Made by a program: the position numbers and the translations under genes. From an uncultured Geobacteraceae bacterium (GTDB taxonomy: Bacteria > Desulfobacterota > Desulfuromonadia > Geobacterales > Pseudopelobacteraceae): 52,572 bases of DNA. Shown one piece after another: positions 17,228 through 24,725 of the stretch. The DNA lies in assembly GCA_903901875.1 (NCBI GenBank), contig CAIUSO010000069.1, positions 1 through 52,572 of the forward strand, in the 5' to 3' direction. Every line of letters starts with the position of its first letter. The stretch's first letter is position 1. The notes beneath the pieces were generated by a model that worked only from the letters and a program-made list of their open reading frames with translations, was not told the origin of the DNA and did not search any database.

Positions 17228-18789
17228 GGGATGTGTTCCTGTCCGGTATCGGCGGCACTGGCAGATGCCGGTAGTCTAAAAGTGTTTTTAAAAGCTCCCG
17301 CCGTCGAGTTATCGCAAAATTCTTCCAGTGCTTCAACAATATGGCAACGAACCAGCTGTTGTCGTTGATAGAGGATAGAGACAAGCCCACCAAGTCCCAT
17401 CCCGGAGTCCCCGTCGCATTTTTTCTGTTGCCAATACTCCAGAAGCGACTTTTGCTGCACGGAAGCATCGTTGAACTCACCAAGACGGTTTTGCAGACGA
17501 CGCAGCAGCTTGAGTGTTTCCGCCATCTCCTCACCCGGAATCAGTTCGGTGAAAAACTCAAGGAGATACCGCAATTTTTTACATTCAATCCGTATCTGGT
17601 GAATGGCTTCATCGGGGGTTTCCGAGCGTATGCCACGGGACAACCGGCGGATTTTTTTATATCGTTTAAATATGCTCTGGAAAACCAGTGGTCCCACGGG
17701 GAGTTCGGCGTTTTTGGATGAAGAGTGATTCCGTGTCGGAGAAATCAGCTCGGAAAGTTCATGCAGAAGCTTCCGGGTGGCTGGTCCACGGAGTGTGGAG
17801 ACGACGCGACGCAGTTCACGTTTTCTCTCTGCGGTAAAGTCATCAAAAAGTCCATCAAGCGTCGGGCGGAGGAGAGGAGGCAGTAAGGTGCGGTATTCGT
17901 TTCGCGCCAGTAAATACACATCCAGATCACGCAGCCGATTGGTATGACGGGCAAGGTCGCCAAGGATTTCACGCATTCGCCGGGTCTCTTCCCGGGGATA
18001 CACGTCTTTGACCAGGCTCAGTACGGAGCGCATTTTTCGAAGGCAAATCCGGTAGTCGTGGAGAAATTCGGTGTCCACATCGTCGATAATCCCCGGCATG
18101 TTCCGAATGGCAAGATCGAGAATGGGTCCCAGTATCCTTCCAACGGCCCCGCGTGCCGGAGTTTTGTGGTCCAGGCCGAAGGACGGTCGCAGGGTGTACC
18201 TGGCCGGTTCCTTCTGCCCGTGGCTGAGCAACACCTGGAGGGGGCCATCGCCGTGGGACTCGGCACCGCACCTGGTAAGCTGTTCCACCACACGGGCTGT
18301 CTCATCTTCATAACCACGGAGGGGGAGCACCTGGCAGTACCGCTTGAGCACGGCACTTCCCTGCCGGTCGGCAGAAACGACCGTCCAGTCAAGACGGCAG
18401 ACGATTTTGCCATCTCCGTTGCGCAGCTCGTCACACCGACGGCTGAATCGCCCTTCGGCCACCACCGTAAGGGCCCGCAGTCCGAGCATTCCCTCCAGGT
18501 TGGTCCGCATCGGTTCCGTCTGGAAATCTTCCCAAAAGCGCCGCTGTCCCATGGCTTTTTCAGAACAGACAACCGAACCCGGCCAGCCTTGGTCGCCGTC
18601 GCACAGGGAGTACGTCTCACCGGCACGGTAAAGAGTGTGCTTGCCAAACCACAAACACCATTCGAAGGTATCCCAGAAAACCAGGGACGATGAATTTTGA
18701 TGATGGGGAACCAGGCTCCAAGCATCGCCCAGGCATTCGGGACCTATTTCACCGGGGAGTATCAGGCGAACACTCTCTTTATTTTGCAC
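17224..18789 (-). CDS. CHAD-domain protein with divergent N-terminal region
   Basis: 521 residues. The CHAD domain runs about 205-495: the conserved-histidine helices appear as VDTEFLHDYRICLRKMRSVL (about 240-260) and DEAIHQIRIECKKLRYLLEF (about 395-415), rich in Arg/Lys that can line an anion-binding groove. The first 190 residues include RFWEDFQTEPMRTNLEGMLG and may be a decayed CYTH-like domain, a frequent CHAD companion. CHAD domains bind polyphosphate and locate to polyphosphate granules in characterised bacteria. Coupled by a 4-base overlap to the ParA gene. Confidence 0.85.
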   Translation of the reverse strand: MQNKESVRLILPGEIGPECLGDAWSLVPHHQNSSSLVFWDTFEWCLWFGKHTLYRAGETYSLCDGDQGWPGSVVCSEKAMGQRRFWEDFQTEPMRTNLEGMLGLRALTVVAEGRFSRRCDELRNGDGKIVCRLDWTVVSADRQGSAVLKRYCQVLPLRGYEDETARVVEQLTRCGAESHGDGPLQVLLSHGQKEPARYTLRPSFGLDHKTPARGAVGRILGPILDLAIRNMPGIIDDVDTEFLHDYRICLRKMRSVLSLVKDVYPREETRRMREILGDLARHTNRLRDLDVYLLARNEYRTLLPPLLRPTLDGLFDDFTAERKRELRRVVSTLRGPATRKLLHELSELISPTRNHSSSKNAELPVGPLVFQSIFKRYKKIRRLSRGIRSETPDEAIHQIRIECKKLRYLLEFFTELIPGEEMAETLKLLRRLQNRLGEFNDASVQQKSLLEYWQQKKCDGDSGMGLGGLVSILYQRQQLVRCHIVEALEEFCDNSTAGAFKNTFRLPASASAADTGQEHIP

Positions 18790-18810
18790 TGAAGCTTCTC
18801 CCTCTCTCCT

Positions 18811-19206
18811 TCAGGACCTCGCCAACATTTCCTCTACGGCCACCACAATAAAATCATTCATGCTGATGCCACGCTCGGCTGACTCTTTCTTGATGCTTTT
18901 GCGGACCGACTTTTTCATACTGACGAGAAACTTTGTTACCTTGTCTTCTTTTTGGCTCTTGTCTTCTTTTTGGCTCTTGTCTTCTTTTGGGGCCTTGGTT
19001 TCCTTGGAAGTCTTGGCTTTTTTCGGCTCATCTGATTTTTTCGTTTTCTTTTCTTCCTTGTCTTTTTTAATCTTGACCACAGCTGCCGGTGCATCTTCAA
19101 ACACGGTGGCCAACTTCTTTTTTTTCGGCAAAGCTGCGGGTGCGATTACCTGCTCTTCACTGTTTACTTTCTTCTTTGAAGCAGTTTTTATTTTCTCGGA
19201 TACCAT
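18811..19206 (-). CDS. Lysine-rich protein with C-terminal ribbon-helix-helix domain
   Basis: 131 residues from the ATG at 19206, chosen for GGGAG seven bases before it. Residues 1-95 are disordered and very Lys-rich (IKKDKEEKKTKKSDEPKKAK) with a SQKEDK repeat at 78-83 and 84-89. Residues about 96-131 look like an Arc/MetJ-type ribbon-helix-helix: VTKFLVSMKKSVRKSIKKES followed by RGISMNDFIVVAVEEMLAR. The layout recalls histone-like and granule-associated proteins that bridge DNA and polyanions. It leads the operon; CHAD starts 21 bases downstream. Function inferred, not known. Confidence 0.75.
   Translation of the reverse strand: MVSEKIKTASKKKVNSEEQVIAPAALPKKKKLATVFEDAPAAVVKIKKDKEEKKTKKSDEPKKAKTSKETKAPKEDKSQKEDKSQKEDKVTKFLVSMKKSVRKSIKKESAERGISMNDFIVVAVEEMLARS
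18943..18988 (-). repeat. In-gene tandem repeat, 18-bp unit, about 2.5 copies
   Basis: Two identical 18-bp units (18943-18960 and 18961-18978) and the first 10 bases of a third, inside the Lys-rich coding region. Each unit encodes DKSQKE or a rotation of it. Length keeps the frame, so copy number can change by slippage without breaking the gene. Confidence 0.85.
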
Positions 19207-19234
19207 TGTCTTGCTCCCTATTATCTTTGTATTT

Positions 19235-19253
19235 TGATACGCTACGTGTATCA
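19235..19253. promoter_or_regulatory. Candidate operator before the Lys-rich RHH gene
   Basis: TGATAC-GCTACGT-GTATCA: 6-bp inverted arms with a 7-base centre, 29 bases upstream of the ATG at 19206, next to a strongly AT-rich stretch (19262-19310) that could hold the promoter. Ribbon-helix-helix proteins often repress their own operon at such sites. Confidence 0.4.
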
Positions 19254-19475
19254 GAGTAAAGATAATAGACATTATAATTATTATAATCAATATAAATATA
19301 ATCGATGGAGAGAGAGGAGCCCGAATGTTTCCTGGTCACCTTTGCGATTAATAGCGTTGTAATGTCCCGCAGCGCAATCCTGCTCTCCGTGGAAGAGTGG
19401 TAACTGTTTCTCTACCGCCCGTATCACCTGCGATGATATGAACTCGGCATGGTGGGTTTCACTATTTCGTCAGAA

Positions 19476-21002
19476 TCATGGGGTCGCAAATATTATGGTG
19501 CTTTCAAACGCCTTCTCGAAGAGATCTTTCTTTGAATTTCCGCCAAAGACTTCAACCGAGATGTCTTGCGAAGAGTCCAGGCGGATTATCAGTGTCGTAC
19601 CCTCATAATGACAGGCGACAGATTGCACCATGGCACTCCTTCTGCGATCCAGACCATCGGCTAACCGTAAAATACCTCCAAGACGTGCAACGGTAACCTG
19701 GTCCTTCTCTTTAAGCGACTGATAGGTTTCGTGTTTTTTCTTGGGGAGTGATTTTCGGTGATAGCGGGCTATCTGGGCAATCAGCTCCCGCTCCCGTGGT
19801 GAAAAGCTGAATAACTCGGCATGGCGTATCAGATGGTAAGAATGCTTATGATGACTGCCATAGCTGATAAAATAGCCACAATCGTGGAGTATTGCTGCAG
19901 CTTCAAGCAGTTTTTTCTCCGAAGCCTTCATTTTAAATGGAGGGGCAAGAGAATCAAAAATGGTAAGGGCTAGAGCGGCCACGTGGGTAGAGTGTTGCTC
20001 ATCAACATGGCAGGAAGCGGCAAATTCCAAAACCGAATCTCTCCAGGTTGGTGGTTCGCTACCGGCGGTTAATCCCAATTTTTTAATTGCTCGAATGAGT
20101 AACCCCTCCCGGATACCACGCTCGTTTACCAGTACCCGGTTGGCGTCAAAATAACGCATCAGTTCGTCCATCACAACTACGCCCGCCACGATGATATCAG
20201 CCCGATCCTGATTGAGACCCGGAATGGTACGCCGCCCTTTTAAATCCTTGTTAAACAGCATTGCCTGAAGATGGACAATTTCCGCATGGAACATTTCGGA
20301 ACCATGAATTGACACGAAGTTCTCCTGTCGTACCTGCATGGCCATACAGCCAAGGGCGGTAACGGTGCCGCCCGAGCCGATCAGCGTATCAGCGGTAAAC
20401 TTTTTACCGGAGAACATCCGTTTGAGACTGTCCCGGATATGGCGCTGGAGCTTTCTCAATTCATGCTCGGTGACCGGGTCACCGGTTAAAAAACGCTCCG
20501 TCATGACGACGGCACCGAGGTCAAGAGAATAAAATTCTTCCACATGGTTTCCACAGGCCAGCACAATTTCAACACTGCCACCGCCGATATCAACCATGGC
20601 ATACCGTTTGCCATTCATATCGAAATTTGCCAGGGCAGATGCCGAAGCCAGTTCGGCCTCTTCTTCGCCAGAGATTATTCTGATCTCATGGCCAAGTTCA
20701 CGTGAAAGAACCTCAACCAATTCGCGGCCATTTTCTGCCGTTCTCACGGCACTGGTGGCAACAGCCTCAACTGTTTCCACGTTAAAGCCGGCTATCAGCT
20801 TGTGGAACCGCTGTATGGCGGTGACCGCACGATTCGCAGCTTCAACGCAAATCACTCCGGTGGCAGCGAGACGTTCTCCGAGACGTACGGTTGCCTTCTC
20901 ATCATCGAGGATTTTGTATTTACCCTCTTTGGTAACTTCCGCAATGATGCAGCGAATGGAGTTGGTGCCTATATCAATAGCGGCAATGCGCGGATTTTTC
21001 AT
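19476..21002 (-). CDS. Ppx/GppA exopolyphosphatase/guanosine pentaphosphatase
   Basis: 508 residues. ASKHA-fold domain about 1-305: AIDIGTNSIRCIIAEV near 8-23 (phosphate 1 loop), ATSAVRTAENG, SGEEEAELASA (catalytic Glu), VDIGGGSVEIVL (phosphate 2 loop) and IGSGGTVTALG. C-terminal HD-like domain about 310-508 with AAILHDCGYFISYGSHHKHS. Removes terminal phosphates from polyphosphate or converts pppGpp to ppGpp; the full two-domain length fits exopolyphosphatase. GAGG precedes the start. Directly downstream of a CHAD remnant and 270 bases upstream of the Lys-rich/CHAD/ParA operon. Confidence 0.9.
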   Translation of the reverse strand: MKNPRIAAIDIGTNSIRCIIAEVTKEGKYKILDDEKATVRLGERLAATGVICVEAANRAVTAIQRFHKLIAGFNVETVEAVATSAVRTAENGRELVEVLSRELGHEIRIISGEEEAELASASALANFDMNGKRYAMVDIGGGSVEIVLACGNHVEEFYSLDLGAVVMTERFLTGDPVTEHELRKLQRHIRDSLKRMFSGKKFTADTLIGSGGTVTALGCMAMQVRQENFVSIHGSEMFHAEIVHLQAMLFNKDLKGRRTIPGLNQDRADIIVAGVVVMDELMRYFDANRVLVNERGIREGLLIRAIKKLGLTAGSEPPTWRDSVLEFAASCHVDEQHSTHVAALALTIFDSLAPPFKMKASEKKLLEAAAILHDCGYFISYGSHHKHSYHLIRHAELFSFSPRERELIAQIARYHRKSLPKKKHETYQSLKEKDQVTVARLGGILRLADGLDRRRSAMVQSVACHYEGTTLIIRLDSSQDISVEVFGGNSKKDLFEKAFESTIIFATP

Positions 21003-21012
21003 AAAGGATACC

Positions 21013-21362
21013 TCATATCAAAAAAGTGTAGGCGAGCGGATTTCGATCAATAAGATGTAATTTGTCCAGTGCATGTATCAGTTTTCGAATGTTTTTCCGG
21101 TGCTCTGATTTTGAATCCTGAGAAATTAACGGATAAACAGTTCGAGGGCGGCCCTGAACCGGTGCCGGTGGAGGGCGTTGCCCAGTTCACTCACAACTGT
21201 GGGACTCACGTTCTGCATGGCCTGCCGTTTTATGCGGAGCAACTCTTTCCATTGTTGAAGAAATACGTTCTTGGAACGTTCAAGAATAGTTTGAGAATTG
21301 GGCCATAATCGTTGCGGTAGTGTGGTCATTTGTCTCAACTTTGAAGGGTCGCGCAGCACCAT
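21013..21362 (-). pseudogene. Frameshifted, truncated CHAD-domain gene
   Basis: The first frame (from 21362, or more likely ATG 21329) carries a CHAD start ending in LHRHRFRAALELF, then hits a TAA at 21126-21128. Restoring one T at the AAA of 21135-21137 continues the same domain: YPLISQDSKSEHRKNIRKLI, then HALDKLHLIDRN, ending at a TGA at 21013-21015, 11 bases before ppx. Even after repair only the first half of a CHAD domain exists. It shares an operon position with ppx. Confidence 0.65.
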
Positions 21363-21399
21363 TCATCGGACAGTTGTTTGTTTTGTCCAAGGCCTCCGC

Positions 21400-21411
21400 G
21401 TGATGCATCAC
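21400..21411. promoter_or_regulatory. Perfect 12-bp palindrome upstream of CHAD remnant/ppx
   Basis: GTGATGCATCAC is fully self-complementary and lies in the promoter region of the minus-strand ppx unit. Possibly a regulator-binding site; the regulator is unknown. Confidence 0.3.
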
Positions 21412-21464
21412 ATACAAAACAATGGCGTCGCTCCTGGTAACGGTATGTACATGGCACTCTTTGT

Positions 21465-21482
21465 ATCATAGTAATGTTACAG
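21465..21482 (-). promoter_or_regulatory. Weak candidate PHO box upstream of the ppx unit
   Basis: On the minus strand: CTGTAAC-ATTA-CTATGAT, 7-4-7 spacing with a good first half and a weak second half. If used, it would place ppx under PhoB. Confidence 0.3.
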
Positions 21483-21556
21483 ACAGATGGAGACTGTGTA
21501 AGGATTATGCAACACTTTGGGTGTGTGCAAATCTACTAATACTCATTTTGTACCGT

Positions 21557-22131
21557 TCAGATCGGAACGGTGTTCGTAGTATGGCAGCGTCGAAGGCTGG
21601 CGATCATCGAAAAATCCTGAGTCGGATCAATATGCGGAATTTTACTCTGCCCCCCTAATTTACCCCGTTCACTCTGTGACCAGCGATAAATGCCGTCCTC
21701 AGGCACCAGCAACACATCCGGAGCGTTGATACGCCCTTGATTTCGGAATGCCGCATAATCTGCATTCAGTTCTTGCAGAGTGGTATCGAGAATACGGACG
21801 GCGTGCTCACATGACAACATCGTATCCTTAACTGCTAATACCCACTGGTGTTGCCGTCCGGGAATAGAGCAACCTAACATAAACTCTCGTACATTCCACG
21901 GTTTGATACCCAAGTTTTGAAAAGATATGTGACAGGTAGGTCATCAGTACTCAAAGGCTGGTGCAACCCCAAATTAAGCCTCATCTCAGCGAATACGGGA
22001 AAATTCCACCCGATGGCAGCACCGCGTTCGTAGCCGCGATGGAGGATGTCCTGGATGTCTACCACATCCCGTATGACCCAGACTATCCCTCCAATATTCG
22101 GCATCACCTCATATATCCGTATCCGATTCAT
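21557..22131 (-). pseudogene. Frameshifted gene with GH3-like C-terminus
   Basis: Two frames join into one protein: 22131 down to about 21925 (NIGGIVWVIRDVVDIQDILH ... STDDLPVTYLF), then a shift near TTTTCAAAAC (about 21915-21930) into LGIKPWNVREFMLGCSIPGR ... LDTTLQELNADYAAFRNQGR ... RGKLGGQSKIPHI. The last blocks match the C-terminal pattern of GH3-type acyl-adenylate/amide synthetases (LNxDY, then GKLGGQxKxP). The N-terminal adenylation domain is absent. The assignment is tentative because the middle part does not fit clearly. Confidence 0.45.
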
Positions 22132-22306
22132 CCAATTCTTCTTCAGCTACATTGATGACAATTCCCAATTCATCAAAGTCAAAGCCATCCAGATAGGATA
22201 ACGCTGCGTTTCGCGCCTGAATCAGGTTGACCTTTATCTGCTCTTTCACTTTAGTGGTGGTAGCGGGATCTGCGCTGTTGCTCCTGACCAGATTTGACCT
22301 TTCCAT
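22109..22306 (-). CDS. Small acidic-tailed protein downstream of the AAA+ gene
   Basis: 65 residues. The ATG at 22306 begins one base after the AAA+ stop codon, so translation is likely coupled. The sequence VKEQIKVNLIQARNAALSYL is amphipathic, followed by an acidic tail EEELDESDTDI. It ends with TGA overlapping the start region of the GH3-like pseudogene. Family not recognised. Confidence 0.4.
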   Translation of the reverse strand: MERSNLVRSNSADPATTTKVKEQIKVNLIQARNAALSYLDGFDFDELGIVINVAEEELDESDTDI

Positions 22307-22307
22307 G

Positions 22308-23768
22308 TCAGGCATCAATATCCTGAAGGTCAGGTGCCTCCAACTCGGAACGCCCGAGCCAGTAGCAAGCCAGGGGAGCTGGTATCTTGAGTGCCTCGAT
22401 CTCTCCACCGCCCAGCGGCAGCACTCCGAAGTCGGCAGCATCCTTGGTAATGACGTAGGCTCGCTTTACCTTGCGCTCCTTACAGAATTCTATTAATCCC
22501 TTCAGTTCACCGCTGCCAACGTTGTTGCCTCTATACTTGACCTCGAACGGCACCAACCGCCCGCCAACGTCAGCGATGATGTCCACCTCCTGGTCTTTCT
22601 TGCCGCCACGCCAGTATGAAAATGCGATACTCTGCTGATAATACCTGGTGAATACGTGCTTGAAGAAGGCAGTCTCCACCGCTTGGCCCAGCGCGTCTGC
22701 ATCCTCCAACAACCCTTTTCCTTTCAGCAGAACGCTGGGAGCGATAGCCGCATCGGCCAGATAGACCTTGGCCTTGGCCCGCAGGATCTCCTTACCATAT
22801 CCAAACGGGAGCAACCTGTAGATCAGGTGCGTTGCCTCCAGCAGAGCAATGAAGTTGGTAACCGTTGGCTTCTTTACCTCCAGATTTTTGCACAGTATCT
22901 GCATGTCCAACAGTCCGCCATCATGCAGGCACAGGTAGAGGAATGTCTGCTCCAGTTCCAGCACCCGTCTTACTCCGAAAAGCGCTGTCATATCTCGTTT
23001 GAGTACTTTATCGACAATATCTTCTCGCAGGAGTTTCTGCGCCATCGTGATGCTGGTGACCAGGGTACTTTGCGGAAATCCGCCACGTAGTAGATATTCG
23101 TGGAAAAATCCGGTCAAAGACCGGGAATCCTCGCCGATCCGGGCAAACCAGGTTGGTGACTTCCCAAACAGGCTTGCCAGAGAGGTTACCGGGGGGAGCT
23201 GCGGCATCGGGTCATTGCGTATCTGGAGGTATTCATAGAAGGAAAGCGTTGCCAGCCGGATGGTGTGCCACCTGCCAACCCCTGACTCCTGCCCTTCCAT
23301 TTCAAGCGGTGTTGCCGATCCTGTTACAGCGATACGTCGCCGTTTTTCGAAGTCCACCTGATGCTTCAGCCAGACCTGCCAGTCTTTGGTGGCCTGAATT
23401 TCATCTAGGAAGATATACACGACCCCTTCTCGCGCAGGCTCGAACTCGCGCCACAGGCGGATCAGGCCGTCCAACCCGATCAACTTGAGCAGTGGATGGT
23501 CGAAGGTGGCGTACAGGATGTTGTTTGGCAAAACGCCCTGATCCAGCAGCACGTCGATGGCCTGCAGCAGTAGAGTGGTCTTACCAACCTGCCGTGGACC
23601 GGACAAAAGCAGGGCGCGTCCTGCCGGTGGATCTCGCAGCCACTCGCTGACCTCCCGAAACGCCGCTCGTCGCCAGGTAGGCATATCTTGAAAGCGCCCC
23701 CCCGACCACCAGGGATTATATTGTCGAAGTACGGCTATAAGCTCGGCATTGGATGCAATCACGGCCAA
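22308..23768 (-). CDS. AAA+ ATPase with DUF4143 domain
   Basis: 486 residues. AAA_14 ATPase about 45-190: Walker A LLLSGPRQVGKTTLLLQA near 53-70, Walker B VVYIFLDEIQATKDW near 116-130, sensor AVTGSATPL near 148-156. The C-terminal DUF4143 half (about 230-440) ends in a nuclease-like fold with QEVDIIADVGGRLVPFEVKY (the D-x-(n)-E-x-K pattern). Such proteins are widespread, mobile and of unknown role, possibly DNA repair or a toxin-like function. Good full length; surrounded by decayed genes. Confidence 0.85.
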   Translation of the reverse strand: MAVIASNAELIAVLRQYNPWWSGGRFQDMPTWRRAAFREVSEWLRDPPAGRALLLSGPRQVGKTTLLLQAIDVLLDQGVLPNNILYATFDHPLLKLIGLDGLIRLWREFEPAREGVVYIFLDEIQATKDWQVWLKHQVDFEKRRRIAVTGSATPLEMEGQESGVGRWHTIRLATLSFYEYLQIRNDPMPQLPPVTSLASLFGKSPTWFARIGEDSRSLTGFFHEYLLRGGFPQSTLVTSITMAQKLLREDIVDKVLKRDMTALFGVRRVLELEQTFLYLCLHDGGLLDMQILCKNLEVKKPTVTNFIALLEATHLIYRLLPFGYGKEILRAKAKVYLADAAIAPSVLLKGKGLLEDADALGQAVETAFFKHVFTRYYQQSIAFSYWRGGKKDQEVDIIADVGGRLVPFEVKYRGNNVGSGELKGLIEFCKERKVKRAYVITKDAADFGVLPLGGGEIEALKIPAPLACYWLGRSELEAPDLQDIDA

Positions 23769-23859
23769 ATCTCCTTAATAAAGCATAATAAGTAAAGTAT
23801 ACTTGTCTTATTTTTGCTATACAAGTGTTTTCTTTGTGATTGGTGGTCGATTGGTTTGG

Positions 23860-23946
23860 TCAGTTGGCTGCCCATCCTTCAGACAGAACCTCGGTCTGCT
23901 CCAGCACGATCTGCGTAGCCTTTTCCTGCTTATCAGGCGGATAGCC
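23860..23946 (-). pseudogene. Remnant of the HsdR C-terminus (type I restriction)
   Basis: The frame reads [20 protein letters not shown] then LSEGWAAN and stop at 23860-23862. This is the familiar last segment of type I restriction subunit R ([10 protein letters not shown]...VLEQAE...W). The rest of hsdR, hsdS and hsdM are absent. It lies just past the tRNA-Pro terminator, a usual integration and deletion boundary. Confidence 0.65.
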
Positions 23947-23995
23947 GCTTTGATGGGTAGCAAGCGGTTCAAAGGTTGCTGTGATGCTGTGATAC

Positions 23996-24029
23996 AAAAA
24001 AAGCACCTACAGGATTAGCTGTAAGTGCT
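23996..24029 (-). terminator. Rho-independent terminator of tRNA-Pro
   Basis: On the minus strand AGCACTTACAG / CTGTAGGTGCT (11 bp with one G-U pair), 6-base loop, followed by seven T. Ten bases past the tRNA CCA end. Confidence 0.85.
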
Positions 24030-24038
24030 AGAATTTGT

Positions 24039-24115
24039 TGGTCGGGATGGCAAGATTTGAACTTGTGACCCCCTGCTCCCGAAGCAGGTGCGCTACCAGG
24101 CTGCGCTACATCCCG
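24039..24115 (-). tRNA. tRNA-Pro(CGG)
   Basis: Cloverleaf: acceptor CGGGATG / CATCCCG, D arm GCGCAGCCTGGTAGCGC, anticodon stem CCTGC-TTCGGGA-GCAGG with anticodon CGG, T arm TTCAAATC, discriminator A, and an encoded CCA (24039-24041). Reads the CCG proline codon. Confidence 0.95.
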
Positions 24116-24725
24116 AAAGAGCTATTTCTTTAGCACCGGCAAGGGGTTTCTGTCAAGTGTAAAGACGGGGGAATGGTGAGTCGAGTGGCTGCTGTGAGTG
24201 GAAAAGGGGGAAATGCTGATGTGGTGGAAGGAGTAAACGGCTGAGAAGTCAAGGGGCAAGGTGACTAACACCTGTGCCGGTAGCGGCAGGGAAGTCGCAA
24301 GAAGAACAAGTACGAACAAACCGGACCGGAGGGGGACCGGATGGACCGGAGAACGCTAGCTTTTCACTTTTGCCAATCCGTCCATAATACTGAGGAGGCT
24401 ATTTCTGTGTTCCGAGGAACTTATCAGATCCTGCTTTACTATCATTTTGACGTTCGCAATCATCGGTATAGGGACCGAATACCAGACCTGCCGCAGTGGC
24501 ATTACCAACCAGAAACTACAAAGCGAACAATCCCGTCCCAAATAACTGCCAATCACAACGAAGTTATCAATTTTGCAGCGAATATTAACCTCTCGAAAAC
24601 TCCGAATGAGAAAATGTGTGTCTGTAGAAGGAAGCGAAATCTTGTCTTCAAAATATCTTGAAGAACAATCGAAATGGTGTTAGTCTCGCTTAATTGCAGC
24701 TTACTAATTACATGGGGAGGGTGTT
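24116..24725. other. Non-coding or decayed stretch between tRNA-Pro and a secreted-protein gene
   Basis: Should contain the tRNA promoter (minus) and the promoter of the 24726 gene (plus; its ribosome-binding site is GGGGAGGG). Three copies of GGACCGGA lie at 24323, 24334 and 24343. Around 24400-24530 one plus frame reads like a signal or lipoprotein piece (FTIILTFAIIGIGTEYQTCR ... GITNQKLQSEQSRPK) without a usable start. Another frame is open for 106 codons with no protein-like features. No gene is called. Confidence 0.5.

Noticed and set aside
17944..18693. 249-codon plus-strand open frame opposite the CHAD gene
   Set aside because: Antisense shadow of a convincingly coding gene; no recognisable domain and no ribosome-binding site.
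18943..18988. Short tandem repeat as a possible CRISPR-like array
   Set aside because: Units are contiguous without spacers and lie in frame inside a Lys-rich gene. No CRISPR array or cas gene was seen anywhere in the window.
24323..24350. Three GGACCGGA copies as an origin or plasmid iteron
   Set aside because: Too short and too few, no replication gene nearby.
24341..24661. 106-codon open frame
   Set aside because: Biased composition, no usable start context, no domain; overlaps a better-looking but startless signal-like frame.
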